Shown here piece by piece: positions 11,886 through 53,518 of a stretch of DNA of 64,000 bases. The stretch is from contig JAODUP010000162.1 of NCBI GenBank assembly GCA_025642065.1, positions 87,501-151,500 on the forward strand, given 5' to 3'. The notes beneath the pieces were generated by a model that saw nothing but the letters and a program-made list of their open reading frames with translations, was not told the DNA's origin and searched no databases. The first letter of the stretch is position 1; each line of letters starts with the position of its first letter. The stretch is from Paralvinella palmiformis. Lineage: Eukaryota; Annelida; Polychaeta; Terebellida; Alvinellidae. A program made the position numbers and the translations under genes.

Positions 11886-13163
11886 TTCCACTTACTGAAT
11901 CCCATTTGCTACACGCTAGACCAGTCCACTAGACTGTCAGCCTCTTATTATGAAGATCTTCTCAGTGCCAGTTACCACATCTGGTAAATGATTTACGAAG
12001 ATCAGTATGTTTTCCACATTTTAGAGTTTTAGTTCATTTCTACTGCAATTTGATCTAACTAGATGAGACCTTTATAATTAATTTAAAACCATGTTGTCAG
12101 TGCTAGGTTTTATTTTAATTTACGAAGTATGCATTAAACATATATCAACATCTCTAACTTAGAACTAGACAACTTCTTGTGCAAGGAATCACACACATAG
12201 CTTCAAACCATTTTCCTGTGGTGAACTTATCATTGTATATTCATTGTCATTCTACATATTAACTACCCATCAATGCTTGCATCTAGTTCTCAGTTAGATA
12301 TGCAAAATAAATGTTTCTAGATTTTTTAGAAATTATTAGGGTTTTTCACAAAATAAATTATATTAAAAACCTTATTTCCTTATCCATTTAATTTTGGGTC
12401 AGTTTTATTATATAGTAGTCCATTTTTCATGGAATAAAAAGGTCTTCTTTTGACTTAAAATTGGTCCATTACAATAATTTCATGCACCCATGATAAAACC
12501 CTAAACATTAACTTACTTAGGGATTTGATGACTACTAAGATTTCACTTGCTACACTGTAGATATCAGGTGTATAACATTATTGATAATTCTAATTAAATA
12601 AATTTCAAATTGTACATGAAAAATATAATTATCAGTTTGCTGTCTGATTTTTATCAGCTTTCATGAAATACAAAAAAGATAGAAATGTCACGTTGCCTGA
12701 CAATATTCAAACCTAAAAATAAATTTTCCAAAAACTGCCATTATGATGTATATTATTCATTTTATTCTTTCTTTCTTTATATAAATATGATTAAATTCAA
12801 CCTGCTGTTGAATTTGAGAGATCAGTTTTTATTACTGGCTAAGATTTCAACACAGATGGTGCTAAATTTAAAGCTTTTAATACATAACCATTTACTGTTA
12901 TTATTATTGGTCTTGTGTTTTACAAAAAGTGGCTTATTTCTATCAATTTGAGATTTCACAAAACAAATGAATTATCCATAAGAACCAGTATTCAAATAAT
13001 CTACATGGTTAATGAGTGTCCAAACCATGTCAGGGTTATTGTGTGTGTTTGTCCTTAAAACAGAATTGTATAAAACATTTAATAATATGATTCACTCCAT
13101 TATTCTTACATTAATCACGTGTTATCAATTTCCAGGTTTAATATTAAAGCCTTGGTACAAAAT

Positions 13164-43790
<30,627 letters not shown>

Positions 43791-44311
43791 GCCAGATGAT
43801 TTGATGTGTTTCCCACTGCAATCCCTGGCAGATGAATCAAACCTATTTATTTGTTTGATGGCTGGAGATGAACATGTGATGATGATGTTTTCATTTTTAA
43901 TATTCATCTCATTATGTCACAGTGTCAGCTCGTAGGTAATAATAATTAATTAGCAGGACACTACACGTATAAATGGACACACTGCTATATAATTGTGTAC
44001 AGTCTTGAATTATGGGATAGTTTTAGATACTGTTTTGTTGTCAGTTGTAATTATTCTACAGACTTTTGGTTTATTTTTAAACTGGTTATTCTATATCCCA
44101 TAACATTATATACAGATATATATATATCACATGTAGCTGCACCTTACTTGTTCAGTAATTTGGTAATGTGTATGATTTGCGTCTATTCAGTTAAGGAATG
44201 TATGTCTGTGTTAAAGGAACAGTTCACCCTCGGATAAATATGACTTAAATGCGTAATGCTTATAAAAGTAACCCAACATCCCATAATAATAATCATGAAT
44301 TCAACCTGCTG

Positions 44312-44353
<42 letters not shown>

Positions 44354-45360
44354 CTGAATAATAGCCATTATGGCTTCCTCGAATACCAGATTGTACAGTG
44401 GGTAGGAGAAAGGTTCCATGTTCTGATGTCAGCTGCCACAAGGAGCATGCAGCCATCTCGATCTAGATCAAGTCAGGACACAGATGCTCTGGCTTAGCCA
44501 TCTTCATGACCTTACCTTCCCTCATGCATTAACATAAATATGACAGCTCAGTAAACACTTTGTGTTATGAGAGTGCAAAACAATCTTCATAGGGAATTTC
44601 ACCTTTTTAGTAACACACCTGTTTAGATCAGTTATGCTGTAACATTCGTAAATATGCCTTTGTTCCAAAATTACCTGGTTGGCTGACCGGCATTTACATT
44701 CTTATGACCGGGCAATACAAACAGCTTTTATTATAGTCTGTGTCTGGCTTAAAAATGGCAACGAATTATGGTTAATTCACCAGGACTTTGAACTGGATTA
44801 TTTAATGCATGGTTGATCGTGTCCATATTTTGACATCTATTATAATTTGTCTGAGCATATTTGTATTAGTCCTGAAAATTTGAAATCAAGGTAAACTTTT
44901 GTGTTCTTAAATATTATGCCCGATCCAGTAGATGAGAACCATTTTCCTATCATTGATCAGAGTAGTTTAGTATCAATGAAATTATACTCTCCAAGGGTAT
45001 TATTTTAGCTTATCATGTTTTAAGTTAACTGCTATCCCATTAATGGCGATGAGTGATATTCTTATGTCTGACGGTTTTTGGTTTTCACTGAAGTACTGAA
45101 ACACAAAAATTACTGTTTGTTAGAGGATAATATAAACAGCAGGATGTTATCAATCCTAGTTGGCCAGTAACTTGGCAGTTCTTGTGATAGCCTTATGCAA
45201 TATGATAATTTTTTTACCATTGTTATTTGTTTACATGACGATATTTGACACTTTGTCTTCCTCTGTGATAAGAATTGTAAATGTAAAATATATGTACTTG
45301 TTGTATTTTGTTTACCATGTCGAAAATGCAAAATAAATTATGTCTGAAGTATGTAGAAAT
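43791..45360 (+). other. LRRC9: Probable LRRC9 3' UTR and polyadenylation region
   Basis: After the stop codon there is no further LRRC9-like coding sequence. A canonical AATAAA at 45332-45337 ('caaaataaattatg') is a candidate poly(A) signal, which would give a 3' UTR of about 1.55 kb containing an AT microsatellite (44314-44352). Earlier minor signals are possible. Confidence 0.4.
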
Positions 45361-45539
45361 CTTAATGTTAATCTATTGATATCAATAGAAAATTCTATTT
45401 ACTCACAGATTATTATTTTATAATAATAATTATAACAAAATAACAGAATAAATAAAGCATACTTATATTCATAGAAACTACCGAACGGTGTTGCATATAC
45501 TGGTACAGTAAATCACAAAAGAAATTGCAACTAAAATGA

Positions 45540-45800
45540 CCGAAATGGCACTTTTTTACTTGGCTGGCAACCTCAAATGAGGGAGACGCAAATGGTCTGT
45601 AATTTATAGCTTCCTCACGGAGAATAATTCTAAATACATTTAGAATGTATGACATGTTCGGCGGAGAAAACCTTGCCAATTGCCTGGTTAGATGAAAAAC
45701 TCCCCCTACTATAGTGCCACGGCCAAGGCGCGAACCTGCGACCTCGACACAATGACCATAACCATAGGTAAATAGTCTCACCCTCTATCCATGTGGCCAA
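45540..45800 (-). mobile_element. tRNA-derived SINE, minus strand
   Basis: Same family as 38880-39140 and more complete. On the minus strand the head is 'ttggccacatggatagaggg' with a B box 'gcaggttcgcgcc', then 'tttttcatctaaccaggcaa', 'aggttttctccgccgaa', and a conserved 3' part with 'ctccctcatttgaggttgcc'. Confidence 0.7.
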
Positions 45801-46153
45801 ATGAACAAGAAAAATTATTACATCCTAAAACATACTACCACATTCTTTAACTCGACATAACATGACAAACCATGGTATTCTTCAATATGGTTGTTAAGAG
45901 TTTGCTTGATGTGTTTATATTTATATAAGACAATTGTAATTTCACAAATATTTTGTTCTTGTGGCCAATTTCCTGAAAGTAAATGAAAAGGTTTTAAATG
46001 ACTTGAGTACTCCTGGAGCATATATCTTCGTTTTTTTTTTATCTTACCGTGTCTTTTACAGCCATTTCTGTGTGCATATGGTAATTAGGCTTATATGGGC
46101 ATAGGAACTTCCAAAGGTAATGAGGGTGAAGTGAGATAAAACAGTAAATATGT

Positions 46154-46295
46154 TACAGTTAATCTGTATAATCAGGTAATATATATATTACCTGAAATAT
46201 TCAGGTAACCTGTATTAAATCTCAGTTAGCAATAGACGTATTACCTGAATATTTCAGGTAATATACAAATTACCTTATTATACAGATTAACTGTA
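46154..46295. mobile_element. Tc1/mariner-type MITE with TA target duplication
   Basis: A 138-bp element (46156-46293) flanked by TA on both sides. The left end is 'cagttaatctgtataatcag' and the right end is its near-perfect reverse complement ('attatacagattaactg'). Inverted repeats of about 55 bp surround a centre with 'ctgtattaaatctcag'. CAGT ends with TA duplication are characteristic of Tc1/mariner elements. The arms themselves contain nested 'attacctgaa'/'ttcaggtaat' palindromes. Confidence 0.8.
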
Positions 46296-46589
46296 GTATA
46301 TACACAAGTAGCAATTATACTTTCTCACTTGCTAATTACTATTATCATCAATCTTAATTATTCAGTAGCTCTACCTTAAAAATTCTCTGAGTGTCCCAAA
46401 TACACATCTAAATTAATAGATTACATCAAGTACAGACACATTCTGTGTTCATCTGAACCATTAAAGGTCATGAAATATATATAAAAAACTTCCTTTCTGT
46501 ATACAAAATTAGACACTATTTCACACGGAGCTAATGAAACGCTAATTAATAAAATTGCACAATTAATTAATACATCACTAAATTAATGG

Positions 46590-46680
46590 CTTTGAGGTGA
46601 ATGATGGATGGATGGATGAATGTTGTTTAACGACACATCGGCACAATTTAGGCCATTAAGTGTCCTAGAATTTGAGGTGA
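46590..46680 (+). repeat. Mollusc-type interspersed repeat fragment
   Basis: 'ggatggatggatgaatgttg' followed by 'tttaacgacacatcggcaca'. Repeats with a GATG run followed by 'tttaacgacac' are, from general knowledge, abundant in molluscan genomes; this supports the taxonomic guess. Confidence 0.45.
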
Positions 46681-47279
46681 ATGAAGCCAATTATGTATGT
46701 GTGCATGTAGGTTTGAGTGTGTAACACTGGAACAGTGAAGAACATCTGAGACAGAAGGATGGATATGCAGGAAAATAATATTTGGACTTCTGTGGGTGAA
46801 TTTAGGAATATATTGGGATTAAAATGGCGTTTAGTGGCACCTATTGCAACGTGTGGTGGAATAAAGTGGGATAATTCTAAACCGAAATTAATATGTTTTC
46901 TGTAGGAAGAGATTCCTTCAAATGTTCATCATATGACGTATGTACATTCTGGAGTCCGCTACTTTGTGAATGGAAGTGAAACGTCAGCTGCAATAATGTA
47001 CAAACTTTAAATCCTAATTCAATTAAATAGATGAAAGAATATTAATACTGATAAAATATTATATATGTATTTCTATTATCTATAGGTGTATAATCGATGG
47101 TATGGAATTGGAATTATTTATACCAGAAATGGTCAAATGCAAACATAAATTTAGTACAGTTACACCAACCAAGCTGTTCAGTTAGACAAATGTTGTTTTA
47201 ATATTACATAAATACATTATATCATATAAGCCTGTCTGAATATACATGCTATATATTTATTATATATGTGTCTTAGTCT

Positions 47280-48540
47280 ACTCATCAGCCTGTGGAGACA
47301 GCTAATCTGCGTTTCTTAATTGGCAAAATATCATGGCCACAGGGAAGCTATTGTATATGCAGGCTTTACGTACAGAAAGCGGAATCACGTACAAAACAAA
47401 AAGTACCATTTAACACCACAACTTCACCGTAAAAGTCAATATACATTTGTAACTGTGGTTCAAAAGAAACGTATGCATCAAAACATTTCGACATCACAGA
47501 TGCTGACCTCAGCTTCATTCTGTGTTCATATAACTTAACAAATCCTAACTATATCAACCGTACGGACAACGATCCGACATCACAAGTTGTTTGATCAATT
47601 AGGCTTTTACAGGCTCTCGCGGTCAATCAACCAACAGCTTCGGTTGAACACGTGACAAAATTGTGTACATCATATATAATCCCAACCAATGTCATATTCA
47701 CCGCCCTTTAAGACACACACCCATTCGTTTTTATTTATATAGATAACCACTTTGACACCACAGCTTACATTCAGCAGTAGTTTGTAATTGTGGTTCAAAG
47801 GAAACCTATGCATCAAAACATTTCGACATCACAGATGCTGACCTCAGCTTCATTCTGTGTTCATATAACTTAACAAATCCTAACTATATCAACCGTACGG
47901 ACAACGATCCGACATCACAAGTTATTTGATCAATTACGCTTTTACAGGCTCTCGCGGTCAGTCAACCAACAGCTTCGGTTGAACACGTGACAAAATTGTG
48001 TAGCGTACACTGCCTACATTTGGAAACAGCGAATAACTAAAAACCATAGTAGCAATACTACACAATGGATTATTACTGAACTAGAACGAAATATCGCCCC
48101 AATCCTGAGTAAATACTATGATTTACTCAAACCTAACAGCTAATCCTCATACGTTTCCGTTCATCACTTAGTAAACGTTCATCCACGCCTAATTTATCGT
48201 CCGTAAGTATATGCAGTTAGGTGTGGTGGGATCTAAATTAAAGTGCCTATCCTCATGGTCTATAACCGAGAACACCGATAGCAGATCTCCTACACTACGA
48301 ATGACACGTTGGGATTATAATAGCTATATATTAAAAAAATTTCCTATATCATGTAACCTATAGTTACTCACAATGTGGGAACAATCTCATCTTAATACCC
48401 AAGAGGTTATTTACGCGATTAACAAACGCCTCCAGGAGTATAAATCCATTTATTAATTATTATAAGCCGTTTCACAACTCGCCAGCCTGTGGGGCCCAAA
48501 CATTCCGCTTTTCGTACTGACAAATGTGTCACGCCTACAG
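47280..48540. repeat. Unclassified interspersed repeat, copy 2, with internal duplication
   Basis: Homologous to 5911-6895. Within it a segment of about 223 bp is present twice in direct orientation (about 47445-47667 and 47780-48002, offset 335 bp), nearly identical and including 'gacatcacagatgctgacct', 'aaccgtacggacaacgatcc' and 'tcaaccaacagcttcggttg'. At 48481-48540 the opening motif reappears ('cagcctgtgg', 'gcttttcgtac', 'acaaatgtgtcacgcc'), as if a second unit followed. This suggests a tandem or terminally repeated architecture. No protein recognised. Confidence 0.6.
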
Positions 48541-49219
48541 TCTCTCTCTCTTTCTAAATATATATGTGTGTATGCGCGCGCTCGTATGTGTGTGTAACCC
48601 ATCCATCTATAAAGGTCCATCAGAGATTGTATGGATCCGCCTCTGCTACACTTGTCTGTCGGTCGGTTTCCTATGGAGAATAATATGCTCCAGAAGGCAG
48701 ATATATGACTTACCTATAAGTCCAAACTATGCTCAATATATATTCGGCGTAGCTGGTATTAAACTAGAAATGTCTAAGTTTCTATACATTATATATATAT
48801 ATCACATAAGAAGCATTTCCTCCAGGAACTGATTATTGTCTACGTGCTGGTCTGTAATACATTTCTCAGGTATCCAGACTGCATGGACTATAATATTTTT
48901 TGTAATGGATTAAATTGAAAAGAATTGTAATCTTAGTAAATCAATAAAATGAAGTCATATTAATCAAATACGTTGATATTTTTACAATGAAAGTAATTTG
49001 CTTGTTTGGAAATTATCATGTTAATTTACGCCTTTCTGCTGTTGTAGTGGCTATAAGTGTAGTATTCTTCTTTATCGGTATACTCACAACAAAGCTGACT
49101 TACCACAATTATTTGAACAATACCATATCCCACACTTGAATCTTTACTTGACAAACACGTACGCGCGCCTGCATGTCAGTTCAAAATCCACCTTAAATGT
49201 CCCCTGATATCATTAATGC

Positions 49220-51160
49220 TAAAGTACGTCACCGCTATTTAGAACGCATAAGAGGAAATTAACTACACAACTTAACAGGTCTAGATATACCAAACAGTGC
49301 CATTTCTATAATAGACTCATGAATAAAGCTAAATCTGACTTTTATACAAACATAATCTCCAACAACTCTGACAATCCTCGTCAACTCTTGAACTCAATAA
49401 ATAGGACACTCTATAGAAAGGCTTCTGTTTCTCTGCCCGTTCATCATTCAACTAATTCACTCTGCAATTCTTTTTCCAAACATTTCAAGGATCAGATCAC
49501 CCAAATTCATGCTTCTTTCCCATGCTTCTAGTTGTAATATCGATTTTCCATTTGTACATCACCCTTGCACAGTGTTTAAACCAGCATCACTTACTGAAGT
49601 TTCTAAACTTATTTTATCATCCCCTAATAATTCCTATAAAGAGTAGATCCTATTCCTACATTTCTGCTAAAATCTTGTCTTCACACACTAATTGTTCCAA
49701 TTACTAAGATAAGAAATTTATCACTAAGCTCCGGGGTTGTTCCCTTCTCATTTTAAAAATGCCGATGTAATCCCTCTTCTTAAGAAATCATCTTTACCAG
49801 CCAATTAATGACCTAAACAGTTATAGACCTTTTTCTCATATATCTTTCGTATCTAAAGTATTAGAAAAAGTAATATCCTCTCGTTTGAACGTTCACTTAA
49901 ACTATAATCACTGGTCTAATGTTTTTCAGTCTGCTTACAAACAAGTTCTCAACGACTTATCACTAAACATGGACACAGTAAAGGTCACAGCACTAACACT
50001 ATAATTGATTTATCTGCAGTTTTTGACACCATTGATCATTCTGTTATTCTAGATCACCTCTCTGATTGGTATATGGCATATCAGGCACAGCACTCACTTG
50101 GAACCGTTCATCCTTAATAAATAGGTTTCAATCAATAAAACTAAGAAACTATTTTTCAAAGGCAGCTAGTTCCCTTCTTCTGCGGCGTTCCCCAAGGCTC
50201 TTTTCTTGGGCTGCTGTTGTTATACCACACCACTAAGCTCTCTTATTCACAGCTATAAATTAGACCACCATTTATATGCAGATGACACCCAAATATACAT
50301 ATCTTTATCTACAGTAGACACAGAACTTTCTCTTACACAGCTGGGCGCCTCAGTGGCCTTACTGGTAGCGCAGTTGACCACAGATCTATAGCACCTGGGT
50401 TCAAGCCCCGGCCGGACTATGTCAAAAGGGTGTTTCATCTTTCACTTCGCCTTATTTGGAAGTTCCTCCGCCCATTTAGCCTACTTTGTGCACATAAGTG
50501 GCTGTAAGACACCAACATTACATTCTCTTACACAGCTAGGTGACTGTGTCAATGCGAACAAAAGAGATTTCATCATTATAGGTACATCCAGACAACGCAG
50601 CAAACTTAATCGTTTCTTACCTACGCCCATCTTGGTGTTACATCTAATAGCGATTTTAATTTCAGTAAACATATTTATCCGACATGTCGCTTCTGCTTCT
50701 GTCATATTCTTGTCCTTCGCCCTATTTGTCGCTATATATCTCTTTTGGTCGCCAAAACCATTCCTACACCACTCATTACTAAGAGACTTGATTAACACTA
50801 CTCCGTTCTTTATAACATGACATCTAAGGATAATGAAAAACTTCACTGTGCTCAGAACTGTTTAGCTAAAGTTGTCACACGATCTCCTCGGTTTGCTCAT
50901 TAATTATGTGCCACTCCTGAAACCTCTTCATTGGCTCCATGTTCAATCTTGAATCATTTTCAAACCATTGCCTATCAAACTCTTTCCTTCCGAGAACCTC
51001 CCTATCTATTTTCCATGTTTTCTGTACAACCCAATTAAACCAGGGTTAAAACTCATGCTGCCACTCGTGCTTTTTCAGTTGCTGTCCTTACAAGAAAGTA
51101 CTTTTATCGTCGCTTACCCCTAGCGTTCTTCTGTGGGTTTTTAGCTGTTCCACAATTTGC
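49220..51160 (+). mobile_element. Decayed CR1/L2-like LINE, interrupted by a SINE
   Basis: Plus-strand pieces of a Jockey-superfamily LINE. Before the RT: 'NKAKSDFYTNIISNNSDNPR' and 'NSFSKHFKDQITQIHASFP' (49319-49530). RT blocks: 'YRPFSHISFVSKVLEKVISS' (49825-49880), 'DHSVILDHLSDWY' (50034 onward), 'FCGVPQGSF' (50180) and 'DHHLYADDTQIYISLS' (50255-50315) with the catalytic YADD. After a SINE insertion (50343-50522) the frame resumes 'GDCVNANKRDFIIIGTSRQR'. Then come 'LHCAQNCLAKVVTRSPRFAH' (50840-50900) and 'VPLLKPLHWLHVQS'. Many frameshifts; inactive. Confidence 0.75.
50343..50522 (+). mobile_element. tRNA-derived SINE inserted in the LINE, with 15-bp target duplication
   Basis: The body begins 'gggcgcctcagtggccttac', has B box 'gggttcaagcccc', then 'gtttcatctttcacttcgcc' and 'gcccatttagcctactttgt', ending near 'gtaagacaccaaca'. 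It lies between two exact copies of 'ttctcttacacagct' (50328-50342 and 50523-50537). This is the best-preserved copy of the family also seen at 20923, 25727 and 29290. Confidence 0.85.
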
Positions 51161-51169
51161 CATTCTTGT

Positions 51170-53200
51170 TACATGCGAGGTAATAATACTGCGAAGAATA
51201 ATTTTGTGTCTATTATACTTCTTAAATACATCTCAACAAGCCTATCTAGGCCAATAAAATCACCTTGGCTATATATATATATATATATACACAATTCTAT
51301 CTATATATGTTAAAAAATCTCTGCCTTTGAATATATCAAAGTTATTATTACTAGAAGAGAATCATTCATCGATTCATTACTTGCCAGAGATCATCAGCTG
51401 TAATCAATATATGCCAATAAACCGACCTCGTGTCAAATATTTAAAAAAAAAACTTTTGTAGAACTTTATTTAAACTGACATTGATTAAATAATTATAAGT
51501 TATAGGTGCATTATAGAAACTAATCATTCTCACCAGGAAACAGTACAACACATAATCATTGGACTTCTGTGTTTGACTTAGTGTTCTTATCAGACTTGTT
51601 AACCTGATACTATTCAAACTGTATTATTCAATCTACCAGAATTTGGATCTACCCGGTAGATGTTGGATGTAGACGCCCTACAACATGGCAGTACACTCTT
51701 CATTCACAATGCGATAATACCTAGCCAATTAACCAGCTTATATGAAATTGTACATACATTCATACACAATATCTAACAAATGTTCTTCATGGCAACTACA
51801 GGGCGACACCATGCAAATGGTTGTTGGTATTATTTCTTAAATATTCTGGCACAATAACTTCACAGTCACGGCACTCCATGAGTCAAAAGATATAATGTGC
51901 ATTCCTTGTTGCATCAATGCTGATAAATGGAATAATCTGATTTTGTGAGATATTATTAAAGCGATCGAGTTGTTTAGGCTCGGTACTGATCACTGATGGG
52001 ATATATGACATAGGCGTCTGCCAAGGGAAAGAAATATATCCAACAACAGAATCACATCAAAACAGAGCCATGTCCAGATGGCCACCCAATCATAGATCGC
52101 AGACATCAGGTTGGATTCAAACTTGCAGCTTGGAAGTTTTCAGCCCAGTGCTCTATCCACCCATTTATTAAAACAACTGAAAATATTATCGGTTTCTTGG
52201 TTGTGGTCATCTGATTAGAATTACTGCGTAGTTGTGCCAGATCCCGAGGGGAAAACCTTAGATCAGCGCAGTCCAGTTGATGCTATATTCTACAACAATA
52301 ATAAATTTACACGAAGACAGATTAAAAGTAAACGGCTAAATGGTAAACATGCCCTTTGACAGCAATACAATGTCAATCAGGGACAACGTTGATTAGCTCG
52401 ATAACAAACTCATCCTCATTATTCTAGCTATATATAAATGGTACTTAACACTGTCCCAGTTCAAATAAAGTGCAGTCTTAAGTGATTCTGATATATAGCA
52501 AGTTGTTTTATTTAACCCTGAACACTGGTAGCATCCGGTATCATAGGACGAAGAAGTTTGAACAGGATGATAGGATGTGCTGGCTATGTGTCAGAGTAAT
52601 GCTATGCACCTATAGTGGCAGGATCCATTGTATGCTCTCTCGGGAGTTGAGGTGTATGCTGGATGGCACCAGGTCCGAGTCGCAGATAATAACAATGTTA
52701 AAAGCACTCCAGAATACCAAAACTGAACTTGGCGCTCTATAAATCAAACATCACTATCTTTGTATATGTTAGGGACGAGATGTAAATGTAAATAAACTTT
52801 TATTGTTAAATCACTTTTAGAAGTTGTCTATGCAAATCCACAGTATATTATAGAATATGCAAGTTAGGCCATCGTGACTCCCACTGTATACAAAGTATCT
52901 ATTAACTAAATAGTTCTAACTTTTGAAATTTCTCTCACCGCTAGTGCTAGGAAGCGACTATACCAAGTATTGTAACACCTTTACAGTATTATCATCATGT
53001 TGTATGTAAAACAGATAACCATGAAGAAAGTTGGTCACCAAAAAAAAAATAGAACAATGCAAGGTATGTAGCCACTGAGAGAGCACAATGGCATACAGCA
53101 CCCTTATGGGCCACAAGATGATAGCTTAGTTAATACAGATCATTATAACAAGATATTTATAACGTTATCACACAATATGGACATATCATAAACTGCTTTG
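51170..53200. other. Intergenic DNA, no gene recognised
   Basis: AT-rich. A minus-strand SINE-like piece lies at about 52070-52170 ('ggttggattcaaacttgcag'). The end 'ttggcgctctataaatcaaa' at 52730 resembles a SINE 3' end, so the short frame at 52482-52742 is probably repeat-derived. Nothing else is recognised. Confidence 0.5.
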
Positions 53201-53212
53201 GCACTGAACATG

Positions 53213-53221
53213 TATTTATTT
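53213..53221 (-). terminator. KIFBP: Candidate KIFBP polyadenylation signal
   Basis: On the minus strand 'caataaataaata' contains AATAAA about 300 nt beyond the KIFBP stop codon. It is the nearest canonical signal noticed. Confidence 0.4.
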
Positions 53222-53518
53222 ATTGTCTTCAGTGATGCACCACAAAACATAAAACAATAGGGTTATAAAAGTTTTACTGTCCAACTCCTGATGAACTTCG
53301 CTGAAAACGAAGTGGTGTTTGTGCTCCATGATTTGTATCTTTTCCACATGGAAGTATATCAGTCATGATATGAAAAATGAGAACCAACAACACAAAAGAT
53401 AAGTAATAACAAATGGCTCAGCAAGATAATTCATTTAGAATAAAGTTGTTCCATCTATTAACAAACATCAGTCATCGTTATATCTGTATCACATTTCCAT
53501 TATACTACAAACAATCAA

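Noticed and set aside
52482..52742. 86-codon plus-strand frame
   Set aside because: Ends in a SINE-like 'ggcgctctataaat' tail and has no family resemblance; probably repeat-derived.
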